NCBI GenBank assembly: GCA_965262235.1
Contig: OZ253504.1
Coordinates: 3,286,001 to 3,350,000 of the forward strand
Reading direction: 5' to 3'
DNA: 64,000 bases
From: CATQGW01 sp965262235
GTDB taxonomy: Bacteria > Chloroflexota > Dehalococcoidia > Bin125
How positions within the stretch are numbered: the stretch's first letter is position 1; each line of letters opens with the position of its first letter. Positions 1 through 8,477 of this stretch are shown piece after piece. The notes under the pieces were generated by a model that saw only the letters and a list, made by a program, of their open reading frames with translations, was not told where the DNA came from and did not search any database. Made by a program: the position numbers and the translations under genes.

Positions 1-4
1 GCAG

Positions 5-17
5 ACAGGAATGACGG
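5..17. repeat. Isolated copy of the GCAGGAATGACGG repeat
   Basis: ACAGGAATGACGG here matches the unit repeated many times at 6116-6354 and, on the other strand, at 5815-5973. It lies at the window edge just downstream of the HigA gene, so more copies may lie outside the window. Confidence 0.6.
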
Positions 18-39
18 AGCAGAGCCGCTCAACGGTCTC

Positions 40-336
40 TTACCCACGAGCGCGTTGCTGCGCTGTCGGCAGATCGCGGATCGCATCGCCATTACGTTTG
101 TCGGCGACGGCGAGATCGAACTGCGACTGGAGGTTGATCCAGAACTGCGGGTCAGTGCCGAACCAGTGCCCGAGCCGCAGTGCGGTGTCGCCCGTGATCG
201 AACGCTTGCCAGCGATGATCTGCCCGATCCGGTTCGGCGGCACGCCGATCTGCCGCGCGAATTCGGTCGGCGTCACGTCCATCTCGCCCAGTTCGTGGCC
301 CAGAATCTCGCCGGGGTGCGCTGCGCGCTTGAGCAT
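40..336 (-). CDS. higA: HigA-family antitoxin (XRE helix-turn-helix)
   Basis: Likely antitoxin of a type II toxin-antitoxin pair; it should bind the HigB toxin and repress the shared promoter. The 98-residue protein begins with the HPGEIL motif (about residues 7-12) typical of HigA/VapI addiction antidotes. An XRE helix-turn-helix follows at roughly residues 20-50 (TEFARQIGVPPNRIGQI), then the family's ALRLGHWFGTDPQFWINLQ segment. It lies 24 bases downstream of the toxin gene on the same strand, the toxin-first order characteristic of hig loci. Length and motifs match the family well. Confidence 0.9.
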   Translation of the reverse strand: MLKRAAHPGEILGHELGEMDVTPTEFARQIGVPPNRIGQIIAGKRSITGDTALRLGHWFGTDPQFWINLQSQFDLAVADKRNGDAIRDLPTAQQRARG

Positions 337-360
337 CGGTCTGCGTCCCTTCGCCTGTGG

Positions 361-642
361 TCAGTGGTAATCGACGATCTCTACGTCGGTTGGTCCGAAA
401 TCGTCGGACCACACGAAACAGATGCGCCACCGGCGGTTGATTCGGATTGAGTGCCGTCCTACTCGATCCCCCTTGAGCGCCTCCAGTCGGTTGCTGGGCA
501 GCGCTCGCAGGTCGTGGAGCGACGTCGCCGCGTTGAGGATCGACAGCCGCCTCTCCGCTTGCTTGGCGAACCCCTGGAACGCGGGAACAAGGACACCGCT
601 GGCAAAGGCCGCTGTCCGCTCGTCCCCGTATCCAGCGATCAC
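361..642 (-). CDS. higB: HigB/RelE-family toxin
   Basis: Predicted ribosome-dependent mRNA interferase of the RelE/ParE superfamily, neutralised by the HigA encoded just downstream. The 93-residue protein shows the family signatures in its second half: LPSNRLEALKGDR, then the WRICF strand (about residues 73-77) and a C-terminal VEIVDYH. The start is GTG at 640-642. An upstream extension is possible but would not fit the family length. The N-terminus (GYGDERTAAFASG) is less canonical than the rest. Co-directional with higA. Confidence 0.85.
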   Translation of the reverse strand: MIAGYGDERTAAFASGVLVPAFQGFAKQAERRLSILNAATSLHDLRALPSNRLEALKGDRVGRHSIRINRRWRICFVWSDDFGPTDVEIVDYH

Positions 643-736
643 ATCGGCAACTTAACCTGCATTGACGAGATACGTCAAACGTCATCCTGCCGCCGTCACG
701 AGCCCAACCCTCTCCTACCGACTCAGGCGAGTGCCC

Positions 737-742
737 TAGAAT
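737..742 (+). promoter_or_regulatory. Possible -10 element of the selenoprotein operon
   Basis: TAGAAT lies about 50 bases upstream of the ATG at 793, in the only non-coding gap before this operon. I see no convincing -35 hexamer, so this rests on the -10 resemblance and position alone. A ribosome-binding site AAGGGAG (778-784) precedes the start codon. Confidence 0.35.
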
Positions 743-792
743 ATGGACAACGCGCTTGCGACGGCGAGCGCTACAGCAAGGGAGACAACGCC

Positions 793-1320
793 ATGGTCCA
801 GATTCTCGACCCGACGGACGAACGGGTGCCGATCAAGCGCAGCCTGACGCCGCGACCGGAGTCGCTGCACGGCACCGTCGCCCTGCTCGACATCTCCAAG
901 CCGCGCGGGAACATCTTCCTCGATCGCCTCGAGGAGCTGCTGCATGAGCGCGCTCCCGGCATCGAGACGCGCCGCTACATGAAGCCGACCGTCGCGAAGC
1001 CCGTGCCTGAGGACACCAGGCAGGCGATTCTGAAGGAGGCCGACTTCGTCATCGAAGCGCTGGCTGATTGAGGCTCCTGCACGACGTGCAGTGTGCACGA
1101 CACAGTCAACTTCGAAATCCAGGGCAAGCCTTCGGTCTTCATCGCGACCAGCGAGTTCGTGAACGCGGCGGCGCATCAGGCAGAGACGCTCGGCCTCCCC
1201 GAGGTCCGGCGCGTCTTCATCCCGCATCCGATGCAGGACCGCACCGATGAAGAGATGCACGCCCACGCGGAGCGCTACATCGACGAAATCCTCGATGTGC
1301 TGATGCAGCCGGTCGCCTAG
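793..1320 (+). CDS. UGSC-family selenoprotein (in-frame UGA read as Sec)
   Basis: A 175-residue protein if the TGA at 1069-1071 is decoded as selenocysteine (Sec93). The same frame stays open on both sides: from ATG 793 (behind AAGGGAG) to the TGA, and on to TAG at 1318-1320. Directly after the TGA the frame reads GSCTTCSVHD, giving the Sec-Gly-Ser-Cys motif that names the UGSC (seleno)protein family. The upstream half (ISKPRGNIFLDRLEELL, then DFVIEALAD) and the downstream half (GKPSVFIATSEFVNAAA, IPHPMQDRT) fit one continuous protein. Sec next to Gly-Ser-Cys suggests a thiol/selenol redox centre, but the substrate is unknown. Predicted cytosolic, with no signal peptide or membrane segment. 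It starts an operon, with the next gene 5 bases away. The alternative is a pseudogene broken by a nonsense mutation; exact placement of the UGA at the family Sec position argues against that. Confidence 0.85.
1077..1099 (+). promoter_or_regulatory. SECIS-like hairpins directly after the UGA codon
   Basis: Two mutually exclusive perfect stems follow the UGA at 1069-1071. One pairs CTGCAC (1077-1082) with GTGCAG (1086-1091). The other pairs CGTGCA (1085-1090) with TGCACG (1094-1099) around a GTG loop at 1091-1093. The second has a short apical loop starting with G, 19 bases after the UGA. This fits the usual description of bacterial SECIS elements (small loop with a G near its 5' side, roughly 16-37 bases downstream). 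It would recruit SelB with Sec-tRNA. Structure was judged by eye, not folded. Confidence 0.6.
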
Positions 1321-1325
1321 CCAGC

Positions 1326-2447
1326 GTGGCCGACGTGGCCCAACCCGCCGCCGGCGAGCTGCTCGCCCGTGTCATCGACATCGCCGAACACGTTGATGTC
1401 CACGAGTTCCTGTTCGAGCAGGGCATCACCGACGGGCTGCCCGTCGTCCCGCCGACGCGCGAGCGGGTGCTCCAGATGCTGAGCGCGACCTCGCGCGACC
1501 CCCAGGAGGTGGTCGCCGAGGTCCCGCCGAACTACGGCGACGCGACGATCGAGAAGATCGCGATCAACGCGGTGATGGCCGGCTGTCGGCCGGAGTACTT
1601 CCCGATGGTGCTGGCCGCGACGCAGGCGGCGCTGGTCGGTCGCGGCGGTGACCGCCACCAGTACCACGGCCTGCTCGCGACCACGGCGGGCGCCTCAGCG
1701 ATGATGATCATCAACGGCCCGATTCGCGAGCGGCTGGGGATCAACTCCGGGCTCAACGCGCTCGGCCAGGCCAATCGACCGAGCAACACGCTCGGCCGCG
1801 CCTTCCGGCTGCTGCTCCGCAATGTCGGCGGCGCGAAGCCCGGCGAGATCGAGCAGTCGATCCAGGGGGGCGGGCATAAGTGGACGCTGGGCTTCGCCGA
1901 GTACGAGGAGGCCAGCCCGTGGGAGCCGTTCCACGTCGAGCATGGCTACGAGGCGGACGATGACGTCGTCTCGATCATGGCGGTGATGGGTGGTCCGCGC
2001 GTCTGCATCGACCAGACCAGCCGCACCGCGCGTGCGCTGACCGGCTCACTGGCCCTCGCGGTGCAGTCGATCGGCGACCCCAAGGCGCCGTCGGCGCCGA
2101 CGATGTTCGTGGTCGCCCCCGAGCACGCGGATGTCTTCCGCGCCGACGGCTGGACCAAGGACAACATCCGCGAGTGCATGATCGAGGAGACGGCGCGGCC
2201 GCTGCACGAACGGCTGGAGGACGACAAAGCCGGCTCGGGCTTTGCGCGCTACCTGCTCGGCCAGGAGGGCTTCACCGACGAGGACCTTGATCGGCCGATC
2301 TCCAAGTTCATGGATCCATCGTCGATCCAGCTCACCGTGGCGGGCAGTCACGCGGGCAAATGGACGAGCATCTACACGGGCATGGGCTGGGGCCGGGATG
2401 TGCCGGCACGCAAGTTCGCGCCGGCCTCGGCCGCCATCAGCGCGTGA
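1326..2447 (+). CDS. Conserved protein of unknown function, partner of the UGSC selenoprotein
   Basis: A 373-residue soluble protein beginning 5 bases after the selenoprotein stop, so almost certainly co-translated with it. I do not recognise a named domain. Visible features are an N-terminal HEFLFEQGITDGLPVVPPT segment, a conserved-looking NAVMAGCRPEYFPMVLAA stretch with one cysteine, NGPIRERLGINSG, and a C-terminal VAGSHAGKW...GWGRDVPARKF. My recollection, not checkable here, is that proteins with the GLPVVPPT motif often sit beside or fuse to UGSC domains. The two would then be subunits of one enzyme or redox complex. No signal peptide or membrane helix. The last codon overlaps the next start (GTGA). 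Confidence 0.75.
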   Translation: MADVAQPAAGELLARVIDIAEHVDVHEFLFEQGITDGLPVVPPTRERVLQMLSATSRDPQEVVAEVPPNYGDATIEKIAINAVMAGCRPEYFPMVLAATQAALVGRGGDRHQYHGLLATTAGASAMMIINGPIRERLGINSGLNALGQANRPSNTLGRAFRLLLRNVGGAKPGEIEQSIQGGGHKWTLGFAEYEEASPWEPFHVEHGYEADDDVVSIMAVMGGPRVCIDQTSRTARALTGSLALAVQSIGDPKAPSAPTMFVVAPEHADVFRADGWTKDNIRECMIEETARPLHERLEDDKAGSGFARYLLGQEGFTDEDLDRPISKFMDPSSIQLTVAGSHAGKWTSIYTGMGWGRDVPARKFAPASAAISA

Positions 2448-3118
2448 GCACCAGAACCCGCGAGCAGACTCGAGACTCGCTCGACAGCCTGCGCGAATCG
2501 ATCGCGCGGCAACCCACGATTCAGCACGACACCGGCGCCGGCATCCTGACGCTGCGCACGCGTCACGGGCTGTTCTCGGCGCGCGCGATCGACGCCGGCA
2601 CCGCGCTGCTGCTGCGTGAGCTGGAGTCCGTGCCGGCGCAGCCGCGAGTGCTCGATCTGGGCTGCGGCTACGGCGCGATCGGCCTCACGCTGGCCAGCCG
2701 CTGGCCGACCGCCACGGTGACGCTCGTCGATACAGATGTGCGCGCCGTGGAGGCCGCTCGAGAGAACATCGAGAGCAATCGGCTCGCGAACGCGAAGGCC
2801 GTGCTCAGCCCCGGCCTGCGCGATGTCGAGGTCGGCCCACTCGACCTGATTGTCTCCAACCTGCCCGCCCAGGCCGGCAACGACGCGCTCGATGAGATCC
2901 TGCTCGAAGCGCACGACCACCTCGCCGAGGGCGGCACGCTGGTCGTCGTGGTGATCAACGGGTTGCGCCGGGCCGTGCAACGCCGGCTCGAGCTGATCTT
3001 CGGCGACGCCAACAAGGCCCACCAGGGCCATCGCCACACTGTCTTGGAGGCCGCTCGTTCCGGCCGGTCCGGCGCTACGCCCACCACGTCGATCGAGTCA
3101 GTCACGTCAGTCACGTGA
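2444..3118 (+). CDS. RsmC-like class I SAM-dependent methyltransferase
   Basis: A 224-residue methyltransferase of the MTS/small-domain family related to RsmC and RlmG. The SAM-binding motif I is VLDLGCGYGAIGL (residues 69-81), followed by the acidic TLVDTD strand end. Where RsmC-type enzymes have the catalytic NPP(F/Y)H loop, this protein reads SNLPAQAG (138-145), so Asn is kept but the first Pro is replaced by Leu. It might therefore methylate something other than a guanine N2. The GTG start at 2444 is chosen because it overlaps the preceding stop by four bases; an ATG at 2360 would overlap that gene by 88 bases. It is also coupled to the MFS gene through a second GTGA overlap. Confidence 0.8.
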   Translation: MSTRTREQTRDSLDSLRESIARQPTIQHDTGAGILTLRTRHGLFSARAIDAGTALLLRELESVPAQPRVLDLGCGYGAIGLTLASRWPTATVTLVDTDVRAVEAARENIESNRLANAKAVLSPGLRDVEVGPLDLIVSNLPAQAGNDALDEILLEAHDHLAEGGTLVVVVINGLRRAVQRRLELIFGDANKAHQGHRHTVLEAARSGRSGATPTTSIESVTSVT

Positions 3119-4518
3119 GTCGAGCGAGGCCAGTCAGTCACGTGAGCCGCTCAGCCGCGGCCCTCGCCGAGCGTCCGAAGATCTGGCACCCGCTGCGGCT
3201 GCGCGAGTACCGCCTGCTGCTGACCGGCTTCATCTTCGGTCAGGGCGTCATGCCGCTGCAGTTCGTGACGGCGATCTTCTGGATCCAGAGCTTCGCCGAT
3301 GGCGGCGTCGTGGTCCTTCTGGTCGGCGCGATCGGCACGATCCGCGGCCTTGGGATGCTCGGCTTCGGCCTGTTCGGCGGAGCGCTCGCCGACCGCTTCG
3401 ACCGGCGAACCCTGCTGATCGTGACGCAGGCCGTCGCTGTCGTTTCGAACCTCGGCGTCGCGGCGGTGATGTGGCTCGGGATGACCGACATCGGGGGCAT
3501 TGCGCTCTTCTTCGCGCTGACCATGCTGGCCTCGGCCGCTCACGGGGTTGATGCGCCCACCCGCCAGGCGATGGCGCCCGAGATCCTGGGTCCGCGGCTC
3601 ACGCCCACCGGGATCGCGCTGCAGCAGGCCAGCATGCAGCTCGCGATGCCGGTCGCGATTCTCGCCACGGGTCCGATGATTCACTATCTCGGCCACGGCA
3701 ATGTCTACGCGATCAGCGCCGGTGGTCACGTCGCCGAGATCGTGATTCTCGCGATGATGAGCTACCGCACCGTCTTCTCGGCGCAGCGCATGGCGTCGCG
3801 CGGCAGCGGCGCCGGGGCGGCGTTCCGCGATATCGCCGATGGCATCCGCTTCAGCCGCTCGAAGCCGGTGATCTTCTGGAGCATCGGGTTGGTCGCGCTG
3901 ATGATGGTGCTGGTCATGCCGCCAACCGGCACCCTCGGTCCGACCTGGGTAACGACGGTGGTCGGCGCTTCCGACATCGGATTCAGCATCATCGCGTTCT
4001 TCTGGGGCTTCGGCGCGATGCTGACGTCGATCATCGTCGCGGCGTTCTCGTGGTACGAGCGCAAGGGCATCCTGACCGCGTCCGGCGCGCTGCTGATGGC
4101 CGGTGGGTTCGTGGTCTTCACGATCCAGCCGACCGCGCTCAACGCGATCATGGGCAACTTCCTGCTCGGCGCCGGCATGTCGATGGCGATGATCGCTGTC
4201 GTCGCGATCATCGCTCACGAGACGCCCAACGATATGCGCGGGCGCGTGATGAGCATCTTCATGATGGGCATGGGCCTGTCACAGGCGATGGGTCTGCCGC
4301 TCGGCGGGCTGGCTCAGGCGTTGACGATGGAAGTGCTGTTCCCGCCGATGGCGCTGGGCACATTCGCGCTCATCGCGCTCGTGATCGTCGTCCGCCCGGT
4401 CATCATTCGCGCGCGCGTCCCGGCCGACGCGCACATGGAGCCAGCGACACCGCCGGTCCGACCGCTCTTCATCAGCGGAATCGCCCGCGAGGCGCCGAAC
4501 AAAGAGCTGATCGCCTGA
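3115..4518 (+). CDS. MFS transporter (EntS/MFS_3-like exporter)
   Basis: A 467-residue integral membrane protein with about 12 hydrophobic segments. The major-facilitator motif A appears in the first cytoplasmic loop (GALADRFDRRTLL) and a second-half equivalent as ETPNDMRGRVMSIFMMG. The N-terminal region RLREYRLLLTGFIFGQG and overall pattern resemble enterobactin-exporter-type MFS_3 proteins, which export small molecules by proton antiport. The GTG at 3115 overlaps the methyltransferase stop by four bases. A second GTG at 3142 sits in a near-duplicate context (CAGTCACGTGAG occurs at both), so the start is uncertain by nine codons. As the last gene of the selenoprotein operon it may export that pathway's product. 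Confidence 0.85.
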   Translation: MSRARPVSHVSRSAAALAERPKIWHPLRLREYRLLLTGFIFGQGVMPLQFVTAIFWIQSFADGGVVVLLVGAIGTIRGLGMLGFGLFGGALADRFDRRTLLIVTQAVAVVSNLGVAAVMWLGMTDIGGIALFFALTMLASAAHGVDAPTRQAMAPEILGPRLTPTGIALQQASMQLAMPVAILATGPMIHYLGHGNVYAISAGGHVAEIVILAMMSYRTVFSAQRMASRGSGAGAAFRDIADGIRFSRSKPVIFWSIGLVALMMVLVMPPTGTLGPTWVTTVVGASDIGFSIIAFFWGFGAMLTSIIVAAFSWYERKGILTASGALLMAGGFVVFTIQPTALNAIMGNFLLGAGMSMAMIAVVAIIAHETPNDMRGRVMSIFMMGMGLSQAMGLPLGGLAQALTMEVLFPPMALGTFALIALVIVVRPVIIRARVPADAHMEPATPPVRPLFISGIAREAPNKELIA

Positions 4519-4579
4519 TCTGCATTGGCTCGCCGCACTGCGGTACGATCAGCCACGAACACATCCCGGAGGCCACAGC

Positions 4580-5746
4580 ATGGAATACCACTTCAGCGAA
4601 CAGGCGCTTGCGTTCGAAGCCGAGATCAAGAGTTTTCTCGATGCCGAATGGACGCCCGAGCTGCGCGCCAAAATTGGCGACGCCGCGACCGACACGATGG
4701 CTGATGAGCGCGGGTTCCGGAAGCTGCTCGCCGAGCGCGGCTGGCTGACGATGTCGTGGCCGGCCGAATACGGCGGCCAGGAGCGCTCGCTCGAAGAGCA
4801 GTACCTGTTCTGGGAGGCGATGAACTACGTCGGCGCCCCGCAGGCGACCGTCGCCACGCAGCAGGTCGGCCCGACCCTGATGCGCTTCGGGACCGATGAG
4901 CAGCGGGAGCGCTTCCTGCCGCCGATCGCGCGTGGCGAGGTGGAGTTTGCGCTCGGCTACACCGAGCCCGACGCCGGCAGCGACCTCGCATCGCTGCAGC
5001 TGCGCGCCGTCAAGGACGGCGACGACTACATCCTCAACGGCACCAAGCGCTTCACCTCGGGCGCGCACCGCTCGGAGTACGTCTGGCTGGCGACGCGCAC
5101 CGATCCCGACGCGCCGAAGCACCGCGGCGTCTCAATGATGCTGGTCGACATGAAGTCGAACGGGATCACGGTCAAGCCGATCTGGACTATGCCCGGCTAC
5201 CGCACCAACGAGGTCTACTTTCAGGACGTCCGAGTGCCAACCGAGGCATTGGTCGGCGAGGAGAACCGCGGCTGGTACTACGCCGCGCACGCGCTCGACC
5301 GCGAGCGCATCTCGATCTTCACCGTCTCCGGCGTTCGCGCTGTCTACGACCGGCTGATCGAGTGGGCGCGCACGGCGGGCCCCGCCGGGCGCGCGGTGGA
5401 CGACGTGGGCATCCGCAACGGGCTGGCGACCTTCCGCATCGAGATCGAGGTGCTGCAGCACCTGTCGTGGCACATCCTCGACATGTTGAAGCGCGACGAG
5501 AGCCCAAACTACGAAGCGAGCGAGGTCAAGGTCTTCAGCACCGAGATGATGCAGCGGCTGCAGAACTTCTCACTGCACTGCATGGGCCTCTACGGCCAGC
5601 TCGAGCCCGACGACTCGCGCGCGCCAATCGGCGGCAGCGCCGAAAACGGCTACATGGCAGCGATCATGCCGACGTTCGGCGCAGGCGCCAACGAGCTACA
5701 GCGCAACATCATGGCCCAGCGCGGTCTCGGTATGCCGCGCATCTAG
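4580..5746 (+). CDS. Acyl-CoA dehydrogenase family protein
   Basis: A 388-residue flavoenzyme that should oxidise an acyl-CoA thioester to the 2,3-enoyl form, passing electrons to electron-transfer flavoprotein. Family landmarks are the N-terminal helical domain (MEYHFSEQALAFEAEIKSFL), the FAD/substrate loop GYTEPDAGSDLASLQ, the FTSGAHRSEYVWLATRT beta domain, and a C-terminal LQRNIMAQRGLGMPR. The sequence resembles the many acyl-CoA dehydrogenases of steroid and branched-acid degraders more than classical short-chain enzymes. A CGGAGG ribosome-binding site precedes the ATG. It stands 61 bases downstream of the MFS gene and is followed by the repeat arrays. Confidence 0.9.
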   Translation: MEYHFSEQALAFEAEIKSFLDAEWTPELRAKIGDAATDTMADERGFRKLLAERGWLTMSWPAEYGGQERSLEEQYLFWEAMNYVGAPQATVATQQVGPTLMRFGTDEQRERFLPPIARGEVEFALGYTEPDAGSDLASLQLRAVKDGDDYILNGTKRFTSGAHRSEYVWLATRTDPDAPKHRGVSMMLVDMKSNGITVKPIWTMPGYRTNEVYFQDVRVPTEALVGEENRGWYYAAHALDRERISIFTVSGVRAVYDRLIEWARTAGPAGRAVDDVGIRNGLATFRIEIEVLQHLSWHILDMLKRDESPNYEASEVKVFSTEMMQRLQNFSLHCMGLYGQLEPDDSRAPIGGSAENGYMAAIMPTFGAGANELQRNIMAQRGLGMPRI

Positions 5747-5814
5747 GCGCGCCGGCGAAAGACATGTGAGACGCCGGGGCGCACGCCTGGTCCCCCGGCT
5801 CCGCGTCCCTCCAT

Positions 5815-5973
5815 CGTCATTCCTGCGTAGGGCCGTCATTCCGACGTACCCTCCGTCATTCCTGCACCCCACCGTCATTCCTGTCCCCCCGTCATTCCTG
5901 CCCCCCCCGTCATTCCTGCACCCCACCGTCATTCCTGCACCCACCACCGTCATTCCTGCGTAGGCAGGAATCC
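5815..5973 (+). repeat. Array of CGTCATTCCTGC units, forward
   Basis: Eight copies start near 5815, 5834, 5854, 5873, 5890, 5909, 5927 and 5948, spaced 17-21 bases apart by C-rich linkers. The last copy extends into a full palindrome: ATTCCTGC (5952-5959), loop GTAG, GCAGGAAT (5964-5971). The unit resembles dispersed palindromic intergenic repeats known from many bacteria. Here the half-site alone has been amplified in tandem. Confidence 0.9.
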
Positions 5974-6098
5974 ATGCGATCGCCCAACGTCGCGTCAAGC
6001 CTCGGTCACCTCGACGGCGCAGCCAACCGCCCGAACGCGGCCTCACTGCCACTTTCGGTCCGTCGAACGTCTGACGCCCTCTCGAAACCCCGTGGTCG

Positions 6099-6354
6099 CA
6101 TGGATTCCTGCCTACGCAGGAATGACGGAGGGGGGACACAGGAATGACGGAGGGGATGCGCAGGAACGACGGAAGGGATGCGCAGGAACGACGGAGGGGA
6201 TGCGCAGGAACGACGGAGGGGGTGCGCAGGAATGACGGACGGGGTACGCAGGAATGACGGACGGGGTACGCAGGAATGACGGAGGGGCACGCAGGAATGG
6301 CGGAGGGGCGCGGAGGGGCGCGGGAATCACGGAGGGGGCACGCAGGAATGACGG
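6099..6354 (-). repeat. Array of GCAGGAATGACGG units, inverted relative to the first
   Basis: The left end is a full palindrome (ATTCCTGC at 6104-6111, loop CTAC, GCAGGAAT at 6116-6123). About eleven half-site copies follow, near 6116, 6139, 6160, 6182, 6203, 6226, 6248, 6270, 6291, 6321 and 6342, spaced 20-30 bases apart. Some carry one or two changes (GGAACGACGG, GGAATGGCGG). The array mirrors the one at 5815-5973, so the two could pair into a very large hairpin. Confidence 0.9.
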
Positions 6355-6415
6355 CTGATGACGCGACGCAATTGAGCGGCTCCGGTACGCCCTCGTGGTC
6401 TGAACAGGCCGTGAC

Positions 6416-7104
6416 TCAGCCGCCCGGCCCCACCGCGCCGACCAGCGCGAACCAGGCCCGGGTGTTGGGGGCGATCTCGTCGGGGAGCTGGGGAAGCACC
6501 GTTTCGAGGTGATCGAGGTCGGCCGGGGTGTCGACGTCGTAGGCCCAGACATCGATCTGCGCGAGGCGGAAGGGGACGCCCGCCACGCCGGCGTCGGATG
6601 CGGCCTGCGCATGCGCGCGGGCTGATGACGGGCCGAACGCGGGGCGGATGATGCCCGGCGGACGCACGAACAGGCCGTTCGTGCCGCCGTTGTGGGCGGG
6701 CGCGACCACGACGGCCTCGCCATCGGGCGCGGTCGCGACCACGAGGTCGACCGCGTCCGGCGTGATCAGCGGAACATCGGCGGGCGCGATCAGCAGCGCT
6801 TCGGCAGCGGCGAGGTCGGCCTGGGCGCGGACGATCGCGCCGTTGTAGCCGGGCCGCTGGTCGGCCTGGTCGAGGAAGTCGACGCCGAGCCGGTCGCCCT
6901 CGACGTGTGCTGCGACGTCGCGGCTGCAGATCACGACTCGGTCGATCGATGCGGCGTTGAGCAGTGCGCCGACGACGTCGTCGAGCATCGCGCGCACGAG
7001 CGAGTTGCGCTGGTCGGTGCTGAGCCGCGCGGCGAGGCGCCGCTTGCCGGCCGGCAGACCACGCACAGGCACCACCGCGACGATCTCGCCCGTTACGTCG
7101 AGTG

Positions 7105-7108
<4 letters not shown>
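6416..7108 (-). CDS. cofC: 2-phospho-L-lactate/phosphoenolpyruvate guanylyltransferase
   Basis: CofC activates 2-phospholactate (or phosphoenolpyruvate) with GTP in coenzyme F420 synthesis, making the substrate used by CofD. The 230-residue protein has the nucleotidyltransferase start VPVRGLPAGKRRLA (about residues 13-26), the metal-binding APADVPLITPD segment, and NGGTNGLFVRPPG followed by FGPSSARAHAQAA, all characteristic of CofC. The GTG start overlaps the cofD stop by four bases, so the two are co-translated. This implies the organism uses F420-dependent enzymes. Confidence 0.93.
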
Positions 7109-8063
<955 letters not shown>

Positions 8064-8067
<4 letters not shown>

Positions 8068-8405
8068 CGCGCCGCTCCGAAATCAAGCTCGAGGTCGAAG
8101 TCGCCGTCGTCACGCTGCGCGACTGAGACGCTGGCTCGCCCATTTTCCAGCTCCGCGGCGAACTCGATGGTCAGCGGCTCAAGCTCGTCCGCGACTGCAT
8201 CGGTTTCGATCTCGCCGAGCTGTTCGTCGTCGCGCTGCGACACGCCGAGTTCGCCCTCGACGAGCGCGCCTTCGCGATCGAGCACGATGCGCAGCGAGAC
8301 AGCCATCGTTGACTCCTCCGTCTCGCCGACCAGCTCAAGGTGCCAGCTGCCGTCGAGCTGGCGCTCGTCCTGCACGGCGATCGCGACGATATTCGCTCGC
8401 TCCAT
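8064..8405 (-). CDS. Small acidic protein co-transcribed with cofD
   Basis: A 113-residue protein with no recognised domain. It is very acidic and rich in alternating hydrophobic residues (LELVGETEESTMAVSLRIVLDREGALVEGEL), suggesting a compact beta protein; no signal peptide or membrane segment. The ATG at 8403-8405 is preferred over a longer frame to 8540, which would collide with the divergent PHP gene at 8478. Its stop overlaps the cofD start (ATGA). This placement ties it to F420 synthesis or use, but its function is unknown. Confidence 0.65.
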
Positions 8406-8477
8406 CGGCACGCGAGCAGCGTACACGCGACCCCCGCGAGTTGACCCAGCCCATGCCCGCGCGGGACAGTGCGCAGG

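Larger units (their letters stand above)
5747..6415. other. Gene-free interval holding two opposed repeat arrays
   Basis: No credible gene lies here. Open frames across it encode only low-complexity SFLR-type repeats produced by the repeat units. The content is an array of CGTCATTCCTGC at 5815-5973, a spacer of about 125 bases without repeats, and the inverted array at 6099-6354. The interval separates the acyl-CoA dehydrogenase (+) from cofC (-), which converge on it. Confidence 0.85.

Noticed and set aside
451..1071. A 206-codon frame ending at the UGA, read as a complete protein
   Set aside because: Its first 114 codons overlap the toxin gene and have no similarity. The real start is ATG 793, and the frame continues through the UGA.
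5815..6354. CRISPR-like array
   Set aside because: Units are only about 12-13 bases, linkers are C-rich and similar to each other, and there are no cas genes.
6112..6723. Minus-strand frame rich in SFLR and SVIPA repeats
   Set aside because: It is translation of the intergenic repeat array joined to an off-frame part of cofC.
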